Positions 49,573 to 63,462 of a stretch of 64,000 nucleotides of DNA are shown here, piece by piece (position 1 is the first letter of the stretch; the number at the start of each line of letters is the position of its first letter). The translations under genes were made by a program, and so were the position numbers. Under the pieces are notes generated by a model. It had not been told where the DNA came from, did not search any database, and saw only the letters and a program-made list of their open reading frames with translations. The stretch is from Sitta carolinensis (taxonomy: Eukaryota; Chordata; Aves; Passeriformes; Sittidae): assembly GCA_032173965.1 (NCBI GenBank), contig CM063284.1, positions 111,450,410-111,514,409 on the forward strand. Direction: 5' to 3'.

Positions 49573-51540
49573 GTATAAGTAAATAATACACAGAAAGAAA
49601 CCACACTTTGACTCCAGGTCATCACAAGAACTGTTACACACACTCTTGGTCCTGTTCTGTTTTAAAATCTGTCCTACTCTATGATTAATACAGAAGGGCA
49701 TGAGGTAAGCTCTGACATCAGTACAAACATACAATTCTTGCCCTGGAAGATCTTCCCATCTGAATACCTCCTTCAGCTGCAGATGAGCAAAACTCATTTT
49801 TTGTGCACTTTGCTTTGCTGTTTGGCCGTGCTGCACAATGTGTTTACAAAACACTTGGTGGGATGTGCTGCTGGGAAGGCTGCAATTCTGTGACCTCAGA
49901 GATGCCAGGGATGTGCTTGACCTGCACCCACAACGTGTCACAGCTGAGCCCTGCAGAAGACAGCAAAGGGTGTGGGAGTTGAGGACGTCTAGAGACAGCA
50001 CACCCGTGGTCAGCCCAAACATAAACAAGCAAACCAAAAAACCTGGGGTAACCAAAACGTGTATTGAATGTGAGAATGCCCAGTATGAGAGATGTCCTTC
50101 TTGTTAAAATAAAGCAGGAAATAGCTTGCTCACTTATGTTCTGTCTACTAACAATAGCTGCAAAATCATTAAGGAAATTACTTATCTAAGACTTTGAATG
50201 CTCCATTCAGCTAAAATGTCTGAAGACACCTGAGACTGTGTTTTGGTGCTTATTCTTCAGGTTTTTGAACCCTGCTTCTGACCTGAAAAAGGCCTTGAGG
50301 AGTAACAACATTTCTTTTATAGTGTTTTTAGAGATGGGCAGGAAGTCCTGGCAAAAAACCATGACTTAACTCTGAAAGTCATTCACTTATTCACTCCCTT
50401 CTGAAGAGCCTGTGTTGCTTGTTTTGTTTTTTCTCTATCATATTTGTAGTAGATATACTTGTAGAAATTTGTAGTACAAAAGATGACTGAAAAGGTGGAC
50501 CTGGTCTGTAGGTGCTGATAACCTGGCTGTGAATGCTTCTGTCTGGGCTGGTGGTTCTTTCTTTGGGTGCAATGCTGGCAAGTGTTAGGTCTCCTATGCA
50601 ACAAATCAATAACCCTGTGATAAACCAAATCTCTTACTCTTCCATATACTTGTTTCAGTATTTTATTTTATTAAAATCCCCCCAAAAATAAAAAAAAAAA
50701 ACCCTCAATTATACAACCCCATTGGAGAGGTCTTTCTTGGCCTTCAGCCTAAACCTGGATTCTACCACCCGTAACTTGTATAAAAGTGTCTGGGGTGAAA
50801 TCAGTGGTGGTGGCAATGCAATTTACACTTAGCATGTGGTGTTTATAAAATAAATACAACTGGCAGCTGGTATAACTCATGAAAACTCGGTGTTTGGAAG
50901 GGGCCTAAGCCAAAGACCATCAGTCCATATAAAAGTTCTTGTTGGTTTTAGATTGATCATTTAGCTGTGCTATGTGGGTATTGCATGTGGCCCAGATTAG
51001 TACTTTATGAGGCACCAAAGCTAAAACATTGAGCCTTTCTGTCATTTACTGTCCTGCTGTGTTCAATTTCATTATAGACAGGCAATTAACAGCATAGGTG
51101 AGAGAAAAAGTGAGTATTTTACTAGACTTACCCTGAAATCCACCAAGAGTAGGAAAAGAGAGTTTGCTGTTATGCAGACAATAACCGAGGAGGTTTAAGA
51201 TTTCTAAAGACTGAACTGAATGGATAAATCACAGAGGTTCGCATGTACACCTTGCCCCACAGACAGCCTGTGTAAAGACGAGAGGCTGATGGGCTTCAGG
51301 ATCAGGATGGAGGTGGGGCTTGGGACAGGGGCCCTTGTCAGTATTTTTCCTCTCTCATTAGCTCTAGTATGTGTCACACTGTCAGGAGCTATAAATTTTA
51401 TGCAATGCCAGAAGCTATATGGGCATCTGTGTTGTCTGTTAATTCTGGGGAAGTTTATTTGTGAATAGAACAAGGTGAGGGTCACACTGAAAAATTGTCC
51501 ATAGACACATCTAACACATCAATATCTAATAATTGTTGAC
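49573..51540. other. Intergenic DNA, nothing recognised
   Basis: A GC-richer patch at about 49690-50040 carries overlapping frames on both strands, none matching a known family. A poly(A) run lies at about 50689-50700. Confidence 0.4.
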
Positions 51541-51548
51541 TGTTTCTT

Positions 51549-51579
51549 TTTTTTTTTTTCCTCTTTTTTTTTTTTTTTC
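51549..51579. repeat. Poly(T)/CT tract
   Basis: About 31 bases of T with a single CC-T-C interruption, followed by CCC and CAG. Confidence 0.8.
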
Positions 51580-54500
51580 CCTTTGCAGTTCTTTTGCCAG
51601 CAGCTTCACTGTCTGACTTGCCAGAAATCATTTGGTATATTGAATGGCACTTCTATTCAATATCATTTTAACATCAAGGTGTTTTAGGGACATTTCTCTC
51701 ATCCATGCTGGTTGTAGCCTACAGGCTCCTCTGTGAGCCAGAAGGTCCCATGATTCCATTGGGGGTGAGAAATAGCAATTCTCATGTTAAAGCTACCAGG
51801 CTGAGGGTATGTCTTTGCAACATTTGTCTAAGTAGCATCACTGGCTTAAAAAATACCTTGCGCTAGGAGCTCTCTTCACCTGTGCTGTTCCCCATCCCTT
51901 TTTCATTAGCACAACTTTTCATGCCATGCAGTGAAGGAAAGGGTATGTTTGCTGTGTGTTTTAAATACTGGCTTGGTTCTGTAGTGCTGTTCCCTGAGTG
52001 ATGCTCAGCAAGCAGTTATCTGGATAGCTGCACTTTTGTTGTCTGAAAAGCCACCTGCCACACAGCCATGGTCCGCTGGCTGCTTTGCATCTCATGTAAC
52101 TGCTTTTACCTGTGCAAAGTCTATATAAAATAAAGCTAGTGTAAATTGGCTTCACATAGCAGGGGCAGTAATTTCAAAGCCACCTGCAGAAGTGCCCTAA
52201 GTGGCTGTGCAAGGCACACACTGGTGTGGTCTGTGTTTCCAGCTCTGGAATCGGCCACCGGTGACAGCTGAGGACAACCACAGGAACCAGGTGCTGCTCC
52301 GCAGGTGGCAGATTGCAAGTTGGGTTGGAACTGCTTGTTTTTCATGCAGTAGTGTTGCACTATGTTTTTCGGTGGGGAAAAGTAGAGTTTGTAGCCCTTC
52401 TGAAGGGTAATGTTTTTATGCTGCTTTCTTAGGCACAAAGGAAAAGAATCCCCATCTCCCTGCTGTTGTCCTTAGCCTTGTGAGGGGGAAAGGGAGGTTT
52501 GCCTGGTCCTCCTGGCTAGGTCAGAGAGGATCTTAAAATTTACTATGTTGCAATACAATCAAACTTCGTAACTGTGGGCCAGATTTTGGGGTTTTTGTTT
52601 GTTTTGGAAAGTGGCATAATTTCCTTTATTCATCATTCAGAGGAGAATCCTTCTGCAGTTTATTATCTATCTGGAAACATATCTTGAACAGAGGTGGTAA
52701 AATTGCTTTCTGCTAAAAGGATATAGATTGTTTGTTGGCTGTTTTGCTGTTTTATTTCTGATCCTTTTTGGGGTTGGAAAGTATTCATCTTTGAGGTTTG
52801 TTCTCCCCTCTTCACCACCCTGACCAAACATGTTTCTCTCCACTAACCATTCACATTATCTGTTGCTCTGTGGGTTTATACTTATTTATTTATTTGCACA
52901 GAGGTGCAGCACCCTAGGGGATGACTCAGATGTTCAAAAATAGGAGCGCGTGGTTAGTCAGAGATGGCCACAAACCTTCTAGACAATGCTTCCCAAGGGT
53001 TAGCTCTCCCTTTTGGTTCCTTTTGTTTTCTTTGTTTTCAGACATTTGTCTCCAGGAGCATGGAGACTGCAGCTGTGATTTCTTTTTTTCCTTCATGCGG
53101 GGTTGGTAACAGTGATTTGTGAGCCAAAGAGCTGAATCATATTTCCATGAATAAAGTCATCACAGTATCAACGTGATGCCTTTTCAAAACATAGGAATTA
53201 AGAGCTAGTTGAATTTAATTTAGTTGGAACCCTCCACCATTTTTATTAAACATAAACACAACGTAAGTTGCTAAAAGCCTCTGAGAGATTTATTAAGGCT
53301 CCTAATTTAAGTCTTATAGAAAAGTCTTCCAAGATTATACAATGAATAGATTTTTCATTCCACTAAGGGTTTGGACTTTTTTCCCCCATTTAAATGTAAT
53401 TTGAAGTGCTGCCTGGGAACACACTGTAATAATTTAAATCATCACACGTCTTCTGTTAGAAGTAGGGCTGCTCTGGCTGCTGTGGTTATTAACCTGGGAA
53501 CAGATGATTGAAACGATGGGCTCTAGTCTGATGTGTCACCTCACTTGGGCACACATTAATGTGCAATTCTTCAAAGGCATTTCATGGACTACCATCATCT
53601 TTGCAAAAGGGACATTAAAGTCTCTGAGTCGAGAACCTGATAGTCTTCAGTAGCTTCCTCCTTTATGTCAATGGGACTTTGCATATTTAAAAGATGTGTT
53701 CAGCATGTTTTCCATGTTTAAATCTGTTGAAAGCAATCTGGCTTTGCTACTGCATGCTGGCTAAGGCTCTGTACCCCTCTGCCTTTAACTGATTTATGAA
53801 TAATTTACCAAAGAGTGCTCTCAACTATACAACATCACTTTTAGTGCTCTCCTGGCACTTAAAGTGGCCCAAGCCAGCTGCTGTTGGACACCATTGGCAT
53901 CCACCTCCTGATCTTCACTAGCTGATAAGTAAGAGAAGGGCAGAGATGGGGGGATCTGTGAGGTCCACCCTGCTACTGCCCTCGATGCCCCAAGGGTGTC
54001 TGGTGAGTCACTGGTGAGCTCTTGGCATCTGGAAGGGAAACAGAGATGCTGCACCAGCAGTCGTTCAGCATTCTTGCTGTTTGTCACTTTGGAAAGGGGA
54101 AAAAGCCACCCACTCTAGAAAAAAGGTGTTTAATTAAAAGAAAGTTCACAAATTGTTTAATACATTAATACAGAAGAGCTTTTCCCATTCCCTTCTGGGT
54201 TATATAAGAAGGGAGAAAAATGCAGATTCTTTTTATATATGGACTTCATCCTTAAATTAATGATGCTGTCCTAGGAAAAAAGAGGTTATGGAATCCCATA
54301 ATCACAGGGGGTCCTTGCTTTATATATTGAGTTTTGAAAAATGTTTGTGGCATTCTTTTGTTCTGGCCCTTCTCTGCTCATGTGTGTGAGATAATGCTGG
54401 TAAACTCTCTTTGTGAACAGTTCTACTGAAATTAATGACATTAATTTCTAGGAAAAGAAATTGCAACCACTTTATGTCTTCTGGATGGTATTTATTGCCA

Positions 54501-57500
54501 TGTTGGCATCCAAAACCGTGTTTGGTTTTTTAAACTAAGGATTAAAAAATAATTCTGTGTGTTAATTTCCTCAAGAAATAGAATTCAAATTAACAGTCAC
54601 TTGTGAACTACCTGTAGCTTAAAAGTAAGTAAAAAAGCATCAAAGGGAAGAAATGGGATGTCCTTTGTGTTTTGTCTTTTAAGATCAGTCATTTAAAGAA
54701 ATCTGAGATGTGCTGGTTAAACAAAAGATTACTCACGGGAGTAAGAAAAGTGGAGACAATATTTGTTTTTCTGTGCAGGATCCAGTTAATGAGAATGAAG
54801 CACTAGCTTGCAGTCAGGAACCATCCAGGGGAAGCAGGTTGTATGGAAGTCGCCTTCACAGAGAGGGCTGTTGGTGAGCAGCAGAGACGAATGTCAGTCT
54901 AAGTGAGACTTCATGTCTTTACAGAGACCAGGATGACAAACTCTCCCTCTCCTGGTACCTTCTGGTGCTGAATAGTCTCAAGAGATGTACCCACTCCCGG
55001 TACAGTCACAGGCAGAGCAGTAACTCAGCAAGCATTAGGCTGTTGAAGGCACTTAAGGCATTCCTCCATTGGAGATCTCTACTGGATGTGTTGGAAGGGT
55101 CTAATTTCATTGTTGATACCACTGGTGGGACACATAGAATGTACAAATGGCTGGAGCTATAAGCTCGGGGGGTCCAAGGAAAGCTTGCCCAGCGAGTGCA
55201 GAGGCACGCAGTTCCCTTCTGCTGGAAACATCATCACTGGGCAAGTACCACATGTAAGTGAAAATCCATGCACAAAAGTGCCTTAACATTTGTGAGTTGG
55301 GAAATAAGACATGATTTCATGTGTGACTTTACTGGTGAGCTTTGTTAAAGGCTTTGACACTACCTCTTTAATTTTTCCCCTTACTTTCTTTCCATTATCC
55401 TCACCGCTACCTCTTCTTGTACTAATAAGATTTGTGAACACTACAGAGAAGTTAAAAGGGCCTCCAGATGTTTAGAGATGATCTGATTGTTGGTTTTTTT
55501 TTTTCTGAGAATTTGTTGTTTGTTACTATTTAAAATTCTCAAGTGTTTTTAACACTCATTGACTTCAGCTGGTAGCGAATGCTCAGCATGTCTACAAATT
55601 ACCCCTGAAGCGTCAGGTAGCACATCCAGAGGATGCGAGTTTTATAAGCTTTTGAGCACTATTGATTAGTTCATTAGGTGTATCAGCATCACTCTGTAAC
55701 TCCTGCAAAGACTGGACTTGAGTCTGTTTTTCTAAGACAGAATTCAAACATAATTTTATTTCCTCCTTCTAAATTCTTCTCTCTGTTTTGCACTCTGTGG
55801 CCTCCCTTTAAAAATGTAACATTTGTCTAATGCAGGATGTTGTTTTAATAGAACAAAATAGGTGTTTTGAAAAAAAAAGTATGCAAGAAAATGTATGATA
55901 TAAATGTCTGAAGAAGACTGCCCATTAAGGCCTCTTTTATAATACTATATTTTAATTTTTTAATTATTTTCCTCCCTTTTATTTTTTTTTTTTCTCTTTT
56001 TCTTCTTTACTGCAACTGGCTCACAGTGCAGGTCTCTGCTATTTGAAGTCCTAGTGCTGCTTACAGCGATGGAATTACTCCTTGGGGCATATGAGGGCTC
56101 CACACCTTTACAGGGAGGGAGACAAGGCAGATACATTCCATGTTTGTTTCTCAGACATTTACAGACTGAGGCAGCATGTTGAGCCTTCAGGCGCCAGGAC
56201 TGTATTCTTATTCTCTAGTGAATCCCAAGCTGTCTTACCAGTTTTCACTGCAGTATCTCACTCCTGTGAGTGCGCTGTTCCAGGATGGGAAGTGGCACAT
56301 ATGCCTGTTCTTGGGCAGTTTGGTACTAGTTCAGCAGCTCACTGCCATGTGGTGCCCGTGATACCCACACAGTGCTATGGGGCTGAGGATTTTGTCAGGG
56401 CAAACATGTCTGAACTTACATCCTAGAGATGCAAGGCACTATGATAACCCGAAAATATACCAGCAGGCTTTGAGAGGAAATTACGGTGGTTTTTGTTTCT
56501 CTTTTTTTACACCTGTTACCCACACTTTGTCTCTTCTACCTGTTGCAGGCACAGTTTCATTACAGCTGGTGCATGAGCAGGCGTAGCTTCAGTATTTTAT
56601 GCTGTCATCAGCAGATTCTTGTTCTTCTTAGAAGTGGGACATCAGGCTGGCCTGGCAAACCTGCAGCTGCTGCTGCTTGGTGGCCACTTTCACCATGCAT
56701 TTACTGTTCTCTTCTCTCTTTGGGTTTGTTTACAGGGGTCATTTGGGAGTTTTTGAAGCAGAGGAAAGAGTTCTATTACGGATATGTACTGTGTGGGTGT
56801 GGGAGGAAGTAGATGCAGGGGTTTAGGCTTGTCTCTTTTGGTGGTTTTGGTGGGGGAGTATCAGAGAAGGGGGACTGAGAAGGGGAAAGCTGGGATACAG
56901 ACAGTTATGAGATCAGTGGGTCATGGAAGCCTTCACAGTTTACATCTGGAAATCACTTAAATACAACTCAGAGTGTTCTGTTCTAAATTATAGTGATCAG
57001 ATAAAACAAATATTGTTTGCTTATTAGCTATTCATAAGATAATTTTCTGTGTCGGTGCTGAATAGAAGATAGTTTGAAGTAAAGGAAAAGCAGAGAAGCT
57101 CTTAGACTGTCCTCCCCTTCTGTAGGTGTCTCAAGCACTCTGTTGTTATTGCAGGCATTGCTGTACTGTGCCCCTGTTCCTTGTTGCTTACAGATTAAAC
57201 ATTTGAAAAGATGCAATCACTGTTTGTTCCTAGTTGCAAAATGGAGGCGACCTTCAGCCTCAGCCGCCTTTGCTTTATTCCTTCCAGCATGACACAACAT
57301 TTTACCTTATGTCCACCTAAAAGTAGTTACTTTTATTTTCATGTCTTTCATTCATTTTTATTGCTCATGATGATGATGATTCAGTAGTGATGTATGAGTA
57401 TCAGGATCTTCACTTTTCCCAGCCTAAATACCCTTCTTTATATTTGACTTGGAGATCAATCAGAGAGCTGGAAACAAACTCCTGGTATTCTGAATCCAAA

Positions 57501-60500
57501 TCCACTTTTTCCTACTTTTTACTATAGGTAAATTTTTCCTAAAATAATTGCCCAATCACTTTCATTGATCTCTGAATTTCTTCTGGCTTGTATCCCTCCA
57601 GCAATTCAAAAACTAAAGACCATGGCATTTTCCACAGGTAGTTATACCTCGGTTGGGAAAATGGGCGCTGTTTCTTGCATACATGCACCCTGATGTATTT
57701 GCTTTAGCACACGTTTAGCAGGGCAAAGTGGAGAAGACATTGCATTTCCATCCAAATCCTTTTTGTGGACCAGCCCACAGTACAGGTGCCCAAACAGCTG
57801 CAGTCACACACCGAGAAAATAAAAGTTTGTGGCAGAAAGGTGAAGCTACGTGGGCAGGGAAGAGGTCAAGCCTTCTGAAGCCAGATTCACTGCTGAAACC
57901 AAAGTATTGTATAATGAGCACGCAGAGGGGAAAGTGGATTCACTTCTGTTGCTATTTTACTATAGGCTTTGCTTTTTTAACACTCAGTTGAGGATGTTTT
58001 CTGAAAAGAGCAGTGGGTTCTGTCTCCTCCTATCTTCTCTTAGTGTTACTAGAGGGAAAAGTTAGTTAAAATTATTAACAACATAACTTCTGGCAGGGTT
58101 CAGTAAGTTTTTGGCTCTTAATGTGGTACAGATAAGCAGAAACATTTCCATTTCACTGAACATGAGGCTCAGGGGAAATTTTGTTTCCTGTATATTTTGT
58201 GGCATTAACATAACACAGTTTACAGTGAATAAACTGAAAGCTTGTGGGTTATTTTTCCTCAAGAAATGATTTGGGTTTTTTTAGTTTCATTCTACCTAGC
58301 ATAATATTACTAGGGGAATTTATTGTATTCTGGAGCATAACATTTTCAGGAAACTTCACTTTATTTTTACATAGACCATAGGATTAATTCTAAAGGTGAA
58401 ACTTGCTCTGTAGGTACCATTTTTCTTGATGAGTGGCCAAAGCTTGTGGTTTATATTACAACAAAAACAACGAGTATACTGTGCCACCTTTCATTTCCAG
58501 CCTGTGGAATAGTCTCTTGACTTTACCTTTACTGCCACACACATACAGTGTAATGTACATATTCTACTTGAAAGCAAATATCTCGGTTTGTCTTTTTCTT
58601 AGCAAAAATGGAAGTAGGGAGAAAAACCAATAAAATCATGTATGTCTATTTTTAGTTTTAGTGCAGGATTGGAATTAAGTAGAATATAATGCAAGATATT
58701 TTGATCTTGAAGTAAATAAACCAGATTTTTTTTCCACTTCAAATTAAGTTTGTTCCCTCTGAATTCCAATACCTTAAATATTAGATCTCTTTAAATCCCC
58801 TTGTAAAAGATGGATATTGTTACAGATATTGGTAAAAATAGCATTATTAAAGTTTTGCTTAGTTCATAGAGTGCCTGCATAGGTGATTGTTTTATCCTGG
58901 TTCTAAGGAATTATATACCTGAAGTCTGTCCCTACTCCCTGTGACTGTACATGCAGGTGTTGAGCTTCTGTTGCCTGGGAATGGCTGCTGGGAGTCTCCC
59001 TTTTCCAGATCCAGCTTTTCTGTCTGCAGGACTCTGTGGACCAGCTCTTGAAGATTGGATGGATTTTGACCCTGTCATTTCTCTTTTCAGGAAATACCAC
59101 CCATATTTAGTATAGCCACCTGGTGAATTTGTTAAACTCTAGGCTATTTGTAGCAAGAACAAGAATAAGATTAGGGGCAAGAAGAAAAGAAAATAGAAAA
59201 AAGAATTTGAACAATAAGAGGACTTCATGCTCAAGCAATTTAAGTCAGGCTGATAGCTGACAGTTTGTCCAATCCATTAACCCCATGATTACACCAGTTT
59301 AGGGTATTTTTCGGGCAACTCTTGACACATGACCTTCCTGCATCCTGACAGCTAGCTTTTTGTGCATTTTATGATCTCTTACTTTGTTCAGATCCTAATA
59401 ATGAAAAAAACCTGTGTAACTCTAAACCTGGGCTATGGAAATAATATCCTCACAGCTTTTAATAGATTATCACCGACCTCTTGACCCCATTTGTTGCCTG
59501 AAAGATAAAATTAAAACACGGTATTGCTTTCATCCTTGCTGCTTGTTGAGGACTCAAGCAGAAAATTAAATTACTATTACAGCTGCCAGATTATGTTCTG
59601 TGCCTGTGATTTCTTGTTTTGCAAGCTGTTCTAGCTCAGCATGAATTTCCACAGTTTTACTTAAATAAATTTACTTATCAATTATCTCAATGCACATGGA
59701 TGCAGATTGACACTTAAGAAATGAACATTCTTCAAAGCTCTGATTCAGCAAAGTCTTTTGAAGCGCTCATTAAACCCATTATATCGTGTTATTTGGATGT
59801 AACCTGAAGTGCTGAGTGCCAGTGGTAAGTACGTCATAGTTTTCTGCTATGTGTGACAACACCAGTATCTACCTGCTTGGTTCCACTTCTGTGAGGTGTG
59901 CAAGAGATCAGCTTTAAATGAATTAGCTGAGTTCTCTAAATCAAAAGGAAAGATTTATATTCTCCATGGAAATTACTTTGAGGTATCAGATTTTGTGAGA
60001 AATGATGCAATAATTCATGTCACTGGCAGGATGCTCAGAACAGTTTTCTCCTTTCTTTGACTCAGATTAAGAGCCTGCTGGACATGAACATCTTGGCCTT
60101 CATTCCAGCCATCCTCCTTAGATGAGGAGGTCTTTTAGGAGCTTTCTTTTGTTCCCTAAATTTAAAGATGAATCAATTACATATGCAGTTCTCTAATTCA
60201 ATTCTGAAATCAACCCTTAGAAAAACAAGCAGCCTTTCGGAGACTGTGCTTTTCTTTGTAAGTAAATAATATGGTTCTCTTAATTATGTAACATTTACAG
60301 AGACTAATGAGGGCAGGTCAAACTGATGAATGGAAAAGTGAATCTGACCTGCTGGTACTTAATAATGTGCAGCAGAGTAAAGAAAAACATTTGGATTTTC
60401 AAAAAGCATACATGTACTTAATGTTGGTAGGTATAAAAGAATAGAAGATTGTTTTTTCTTTGATTTGGTTTGGTTTGGTTTTTATGCTTGAAGTATTCTA

Positions 60501-60830
60501 CCTGTAGAGTCACTCTCCTGCTGCTCTTCTTCTCTGATGATTCTTTATTAGCTTAGTGCACATAGCAGTTGTGTTGGTGTGCTTTTGGATTTGTTTGCAA
60601 TCTATGGAGAGCTCGAATGTCCTGACAGGACATGATGGGGTCACTTTACGTCTAGGCTTTGGAGTTTCCATTTGGTATTGTATGTCTTTGGGGAGAGTCA
60701 TGCCGTTGGAAAAGAAAGGGTATAGGCAAAGGGTTCCCGTATTTTGAATATTTTAATGCTTTTCAGTTTTATGCTCTGGTTATAGTTTAAGCATGTTGTT
60801 ATGAAGAACATTATGACCCTAATAATTATA
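51580..60830. other. Long repeat-poor gene-free interval
   Basis: Nine kilobases without a recognisable gene or CR1 copy. Two subregions, about 53110-53780 and 59560-60320, are AT-rich, free of simple repeats and rich in TAAT and ATTA homeodomain-type words. They are the places I would first test for conserved enhancers. The stretch 56030-56430 is GC-richer, with three overlapping + strand frames and no family match. Confidence 0.4.
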
Positions 60831-60833
60831 TAA

Positions 60834-61206
60834 GGACAGGCTGAGAGAGTTGGGTTTGTTCAGCCAGGAGCAGTGAAGGCTCTGGCGAGGCCTTAGAGCG
60901 ACTTCCAGTTCCTGAAGGGGGCTGCTGAAGGGCTGGAGAGGGACATTTTACAGGAGCACGTAGTGACAGAACAGGGGGAGGGGCTTCAAACTTATAAAGA
61001 GCAGGTTTAGATTAGATATTAGAAGAAATTCTTGGCTGTGGAGGTGGTGAGACACTGGACAAAGTTACTCAGGGATGTTGTGTGGGTCCCATCCCTGGGA
61101 GTGCTCAAGGCCAGGATGGTCTAGTGGAAGGCGTCCCTGCTCATGGCAGGGATATTGGAACTAGATGATCTTTCAGGTCCCTTTCAATGCAAACCATTCT
61201 ATGATT
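60834..61206 (+). mobile_element. CR1 LINE 3' fragment, sense
   Basis: It shows 'ggctgagagagttgggtttg', 'ttcagccaggagcagtga', 'cacgtagtgacagaacaggg', 'ttagattagatattagaaga' and 'gactagatgatctttcaggt'-like sequence near 61160. It ends with one ATTCTATG octamer at 61196-61203. 5'-truncated to about 370 bp. Confidence 0.95.
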
Positions 61207-62894
61207 AAATGTGAAGAAAGAAAATCTTCTACGGCACTTATAGTAAATTTTACAAATTTGAGATTCTCTGCAAGTTTCTTTAGTGAATACCTACTTGTTG
61301 TAAGATTTCTTTATTTCCATTATTTTTGAGGAATTGTTTCTGAGTTTTCCAGTCTTTTGAGTGTTGAGATAACCTATCTTTAGGGAAACTGATGCACACC
61401 AAAGCCCTTTTCTTCTGTCCTCTTACAGGCAGACTTGCCAGTATGTTTTATGTATGCCATATCTCTTATTTTATTTATCCTGCTTTCTCTTCTCTCCCTG
61501 TTGGAGAGAGGATTGCTCAACTGAAGACCAGTGAGTTGGCTATAGAGATGCTCTCCTACCATAGCCCAGACATCCCTTCAGCAGCTTCCACTCCAAGCCA
61601 GCAAAAATACATAAGTTTCAGGGAAGGACAATCACCTTGATTTGTATTGAGAGCCTGCATGATACTGGGAGGAAAACAATATTTTAAATATGAGAGAGGA
61701 AATATTTGGAGCCAAAAGTGTAAATAACTGTAGGTTGAGGCACATGGCCAAGTCTCTGCAAGTTCTCCACACAGTGGTACAGGCGCACGTTTCCCAGTGG
61801 TTTACCTCTCTATAGGGTCAGAAAGAGTGCATTTCATTTAGTTCTTGGAAGTTCTGTGCTTGCCCTGTCAGTTCACCACCTACTCTGCCTAGTCCTGCTC
61901 TTGGTCAGAGCAGCAATCTGCTCTTGGTTCTCTGTTGGCACATCAGAGGTGAAATCTCACCTGGGTAGGAGAAAGAGGAGGAGGAGGGATCCCAGTGAAA
62001 GGCTGTGCTGGAGCATGCCCGTGCTGTTGATGAAAGCTGAATTTCAGCTCCTCTTAGTGGCAGGATGCTGGCATTTCTTTTGGCAGCTGTTTGCTCACCA
62101 TCTACTGAGGGAACACACACCAATTAAGCTCACTTCACGCTTTTTGCTTCCATGTTTGAAAGAGTGAATAAGGTCAGTGAGGAAAACAGGATTTCTCAGC
62201 TTTAGGGAGAGCCCTTCCCCTGCCCAGCCTTCTCACGTTGTGCTACAGCTTTGCTCCTGTATCTACAGGTTTGTGGCTTTGTGCTCTTGAGAACTGCAAT
62301 GAGATATCTTAACCAAAATCCAGTTTTCAATCCAGCAGCGTGAGGAGTGGAGTCCTATGGGTGACTCCCACTAGTCCTGTGGAAATGCCATGGTTTCCAA
62401 AAGGCCTCTGTTTGCAAGAGGCTGGGTTTGTAACAATTAGTTTTAACAATTTGGAGCCAGTGCTGTATTTGACAGCCACTTTCTCCACCATTGGGAAACC
62501 TTTGGCTTTCCCATGGTACATTATAGAAACCTTGCACAAACTGCTTAAGTACGTAAAAAAAACACTGCTTATTACTCTCTGGAATAAAAACCAAAACATG
62601 CATCAACATAAGTCAGTAAGAGCCAGACGTTAGAAGACACTATAGAATTAAATGTAAGATCATCTAGAAAAGATTTAGTGCCAGACATAAAGAAAACACT
62701 AAGAAAACTCCTAAGAGTTATTTCATGTTGTTTAAGAAGTGGTGCCTTGCTGACTCCAAAAGCTCATGGAGTGGTTAGTACCTTGCCAGCAGATACCTGA
62801 AAATGGGACAACAGCATGTGTTTTGTAGGGCTGTGGTGCTTATAGAGCTTTTCTGCATATATATTTTTGCCTTAATCCTGTATTTTATTTTAAT

Positions 62895-62896
<2 letters not shown>

Positions 62897-62931
<35 letters not shown>
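62897..62931. repeat. Poly(T) tract, 35 nt
   Basis: Uninterrupted T35. The hexamer CCTTAA occurs on both sides (about 62869 and 62932), too short to count as a target-site duplication. Confidence 0.9.
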
Positions 62932-63415
62932 CCTTAACTTTGTAGAATGAAGTCTTATTCAGACTGCTTTTCCTTTTTGGTTAGCTCTAGAAGATCCTGC
63001 TCAGGTCACAGTCCTTATTTTATTATAACTTGGCAGAAAAAGGCAGGAAAGAAACTGTTTGATCTGAGAGAGAACCATGCAATTTTTTTTTTAATAAACT
63101 CACATAATGAGGCAGCTGAAAGAAACTATGTCACAGTGACTTTAACCAAAAATAATCTTGTATAAACCAGTTTGCATTTAAACTTGGAAAGAACCCATCA
63201 CGGTATCTTCCACACCCACAACATAACCCGGAGTACCATTCCTTTGACTGGAATTGAATATCTAATCTTCAGCCCATAGATTAGACAAAGCTGTCTTCTA
63301 AGTGCCCTTCTGCCCCTTGGCCTGCATTTGCTTCTCCTCAATTCATCACCTTTCTCTCTGTGAGGAAATCACAATGTAGATAATGTTTTGCCAAGAATCT
63401 GGCAGAGCTATCTTT

Positions 63416-63417
<2 letters not shown>

Positions 63418-63459
<42 letters not shown>
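63418..63459. repeat. Poly(T) tract, 42 nt
   Basis: Uninterrupted T42, the longest homopolymer in the window, about 490 bp after the T35 run. Flanks are unrelated to those of the T35 run. Confidence 0.9.

Positions 63460-63462
<3 letters not shown>

Noticed and set aside
49477..50055. 192-codon minus-strand frame with a hydrophobic N-terminus that resembles a signal peptide
   Set aside because: It opens with TTG, not ATG, and the first Met is inside the hydrophobic stretch. The C-terminal third is translated microsatellite DNA. No family resemblance, and one such frame is plausible by chance in 64 kb.
54929..54955. Possible short exon after TTTACAG, before GTACCT
   Set aside because: The donor is poor and the peptide is too short to judge. 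No neighbouring exon was found.
56082..56586. Three overlapping + strand frames of 61 to 114 codons
   Set aside because: No recognisable domain, two frames compete over the same DNA, and there are no clear splice or promoter signals. Kept only as a note in the intergenic entry.
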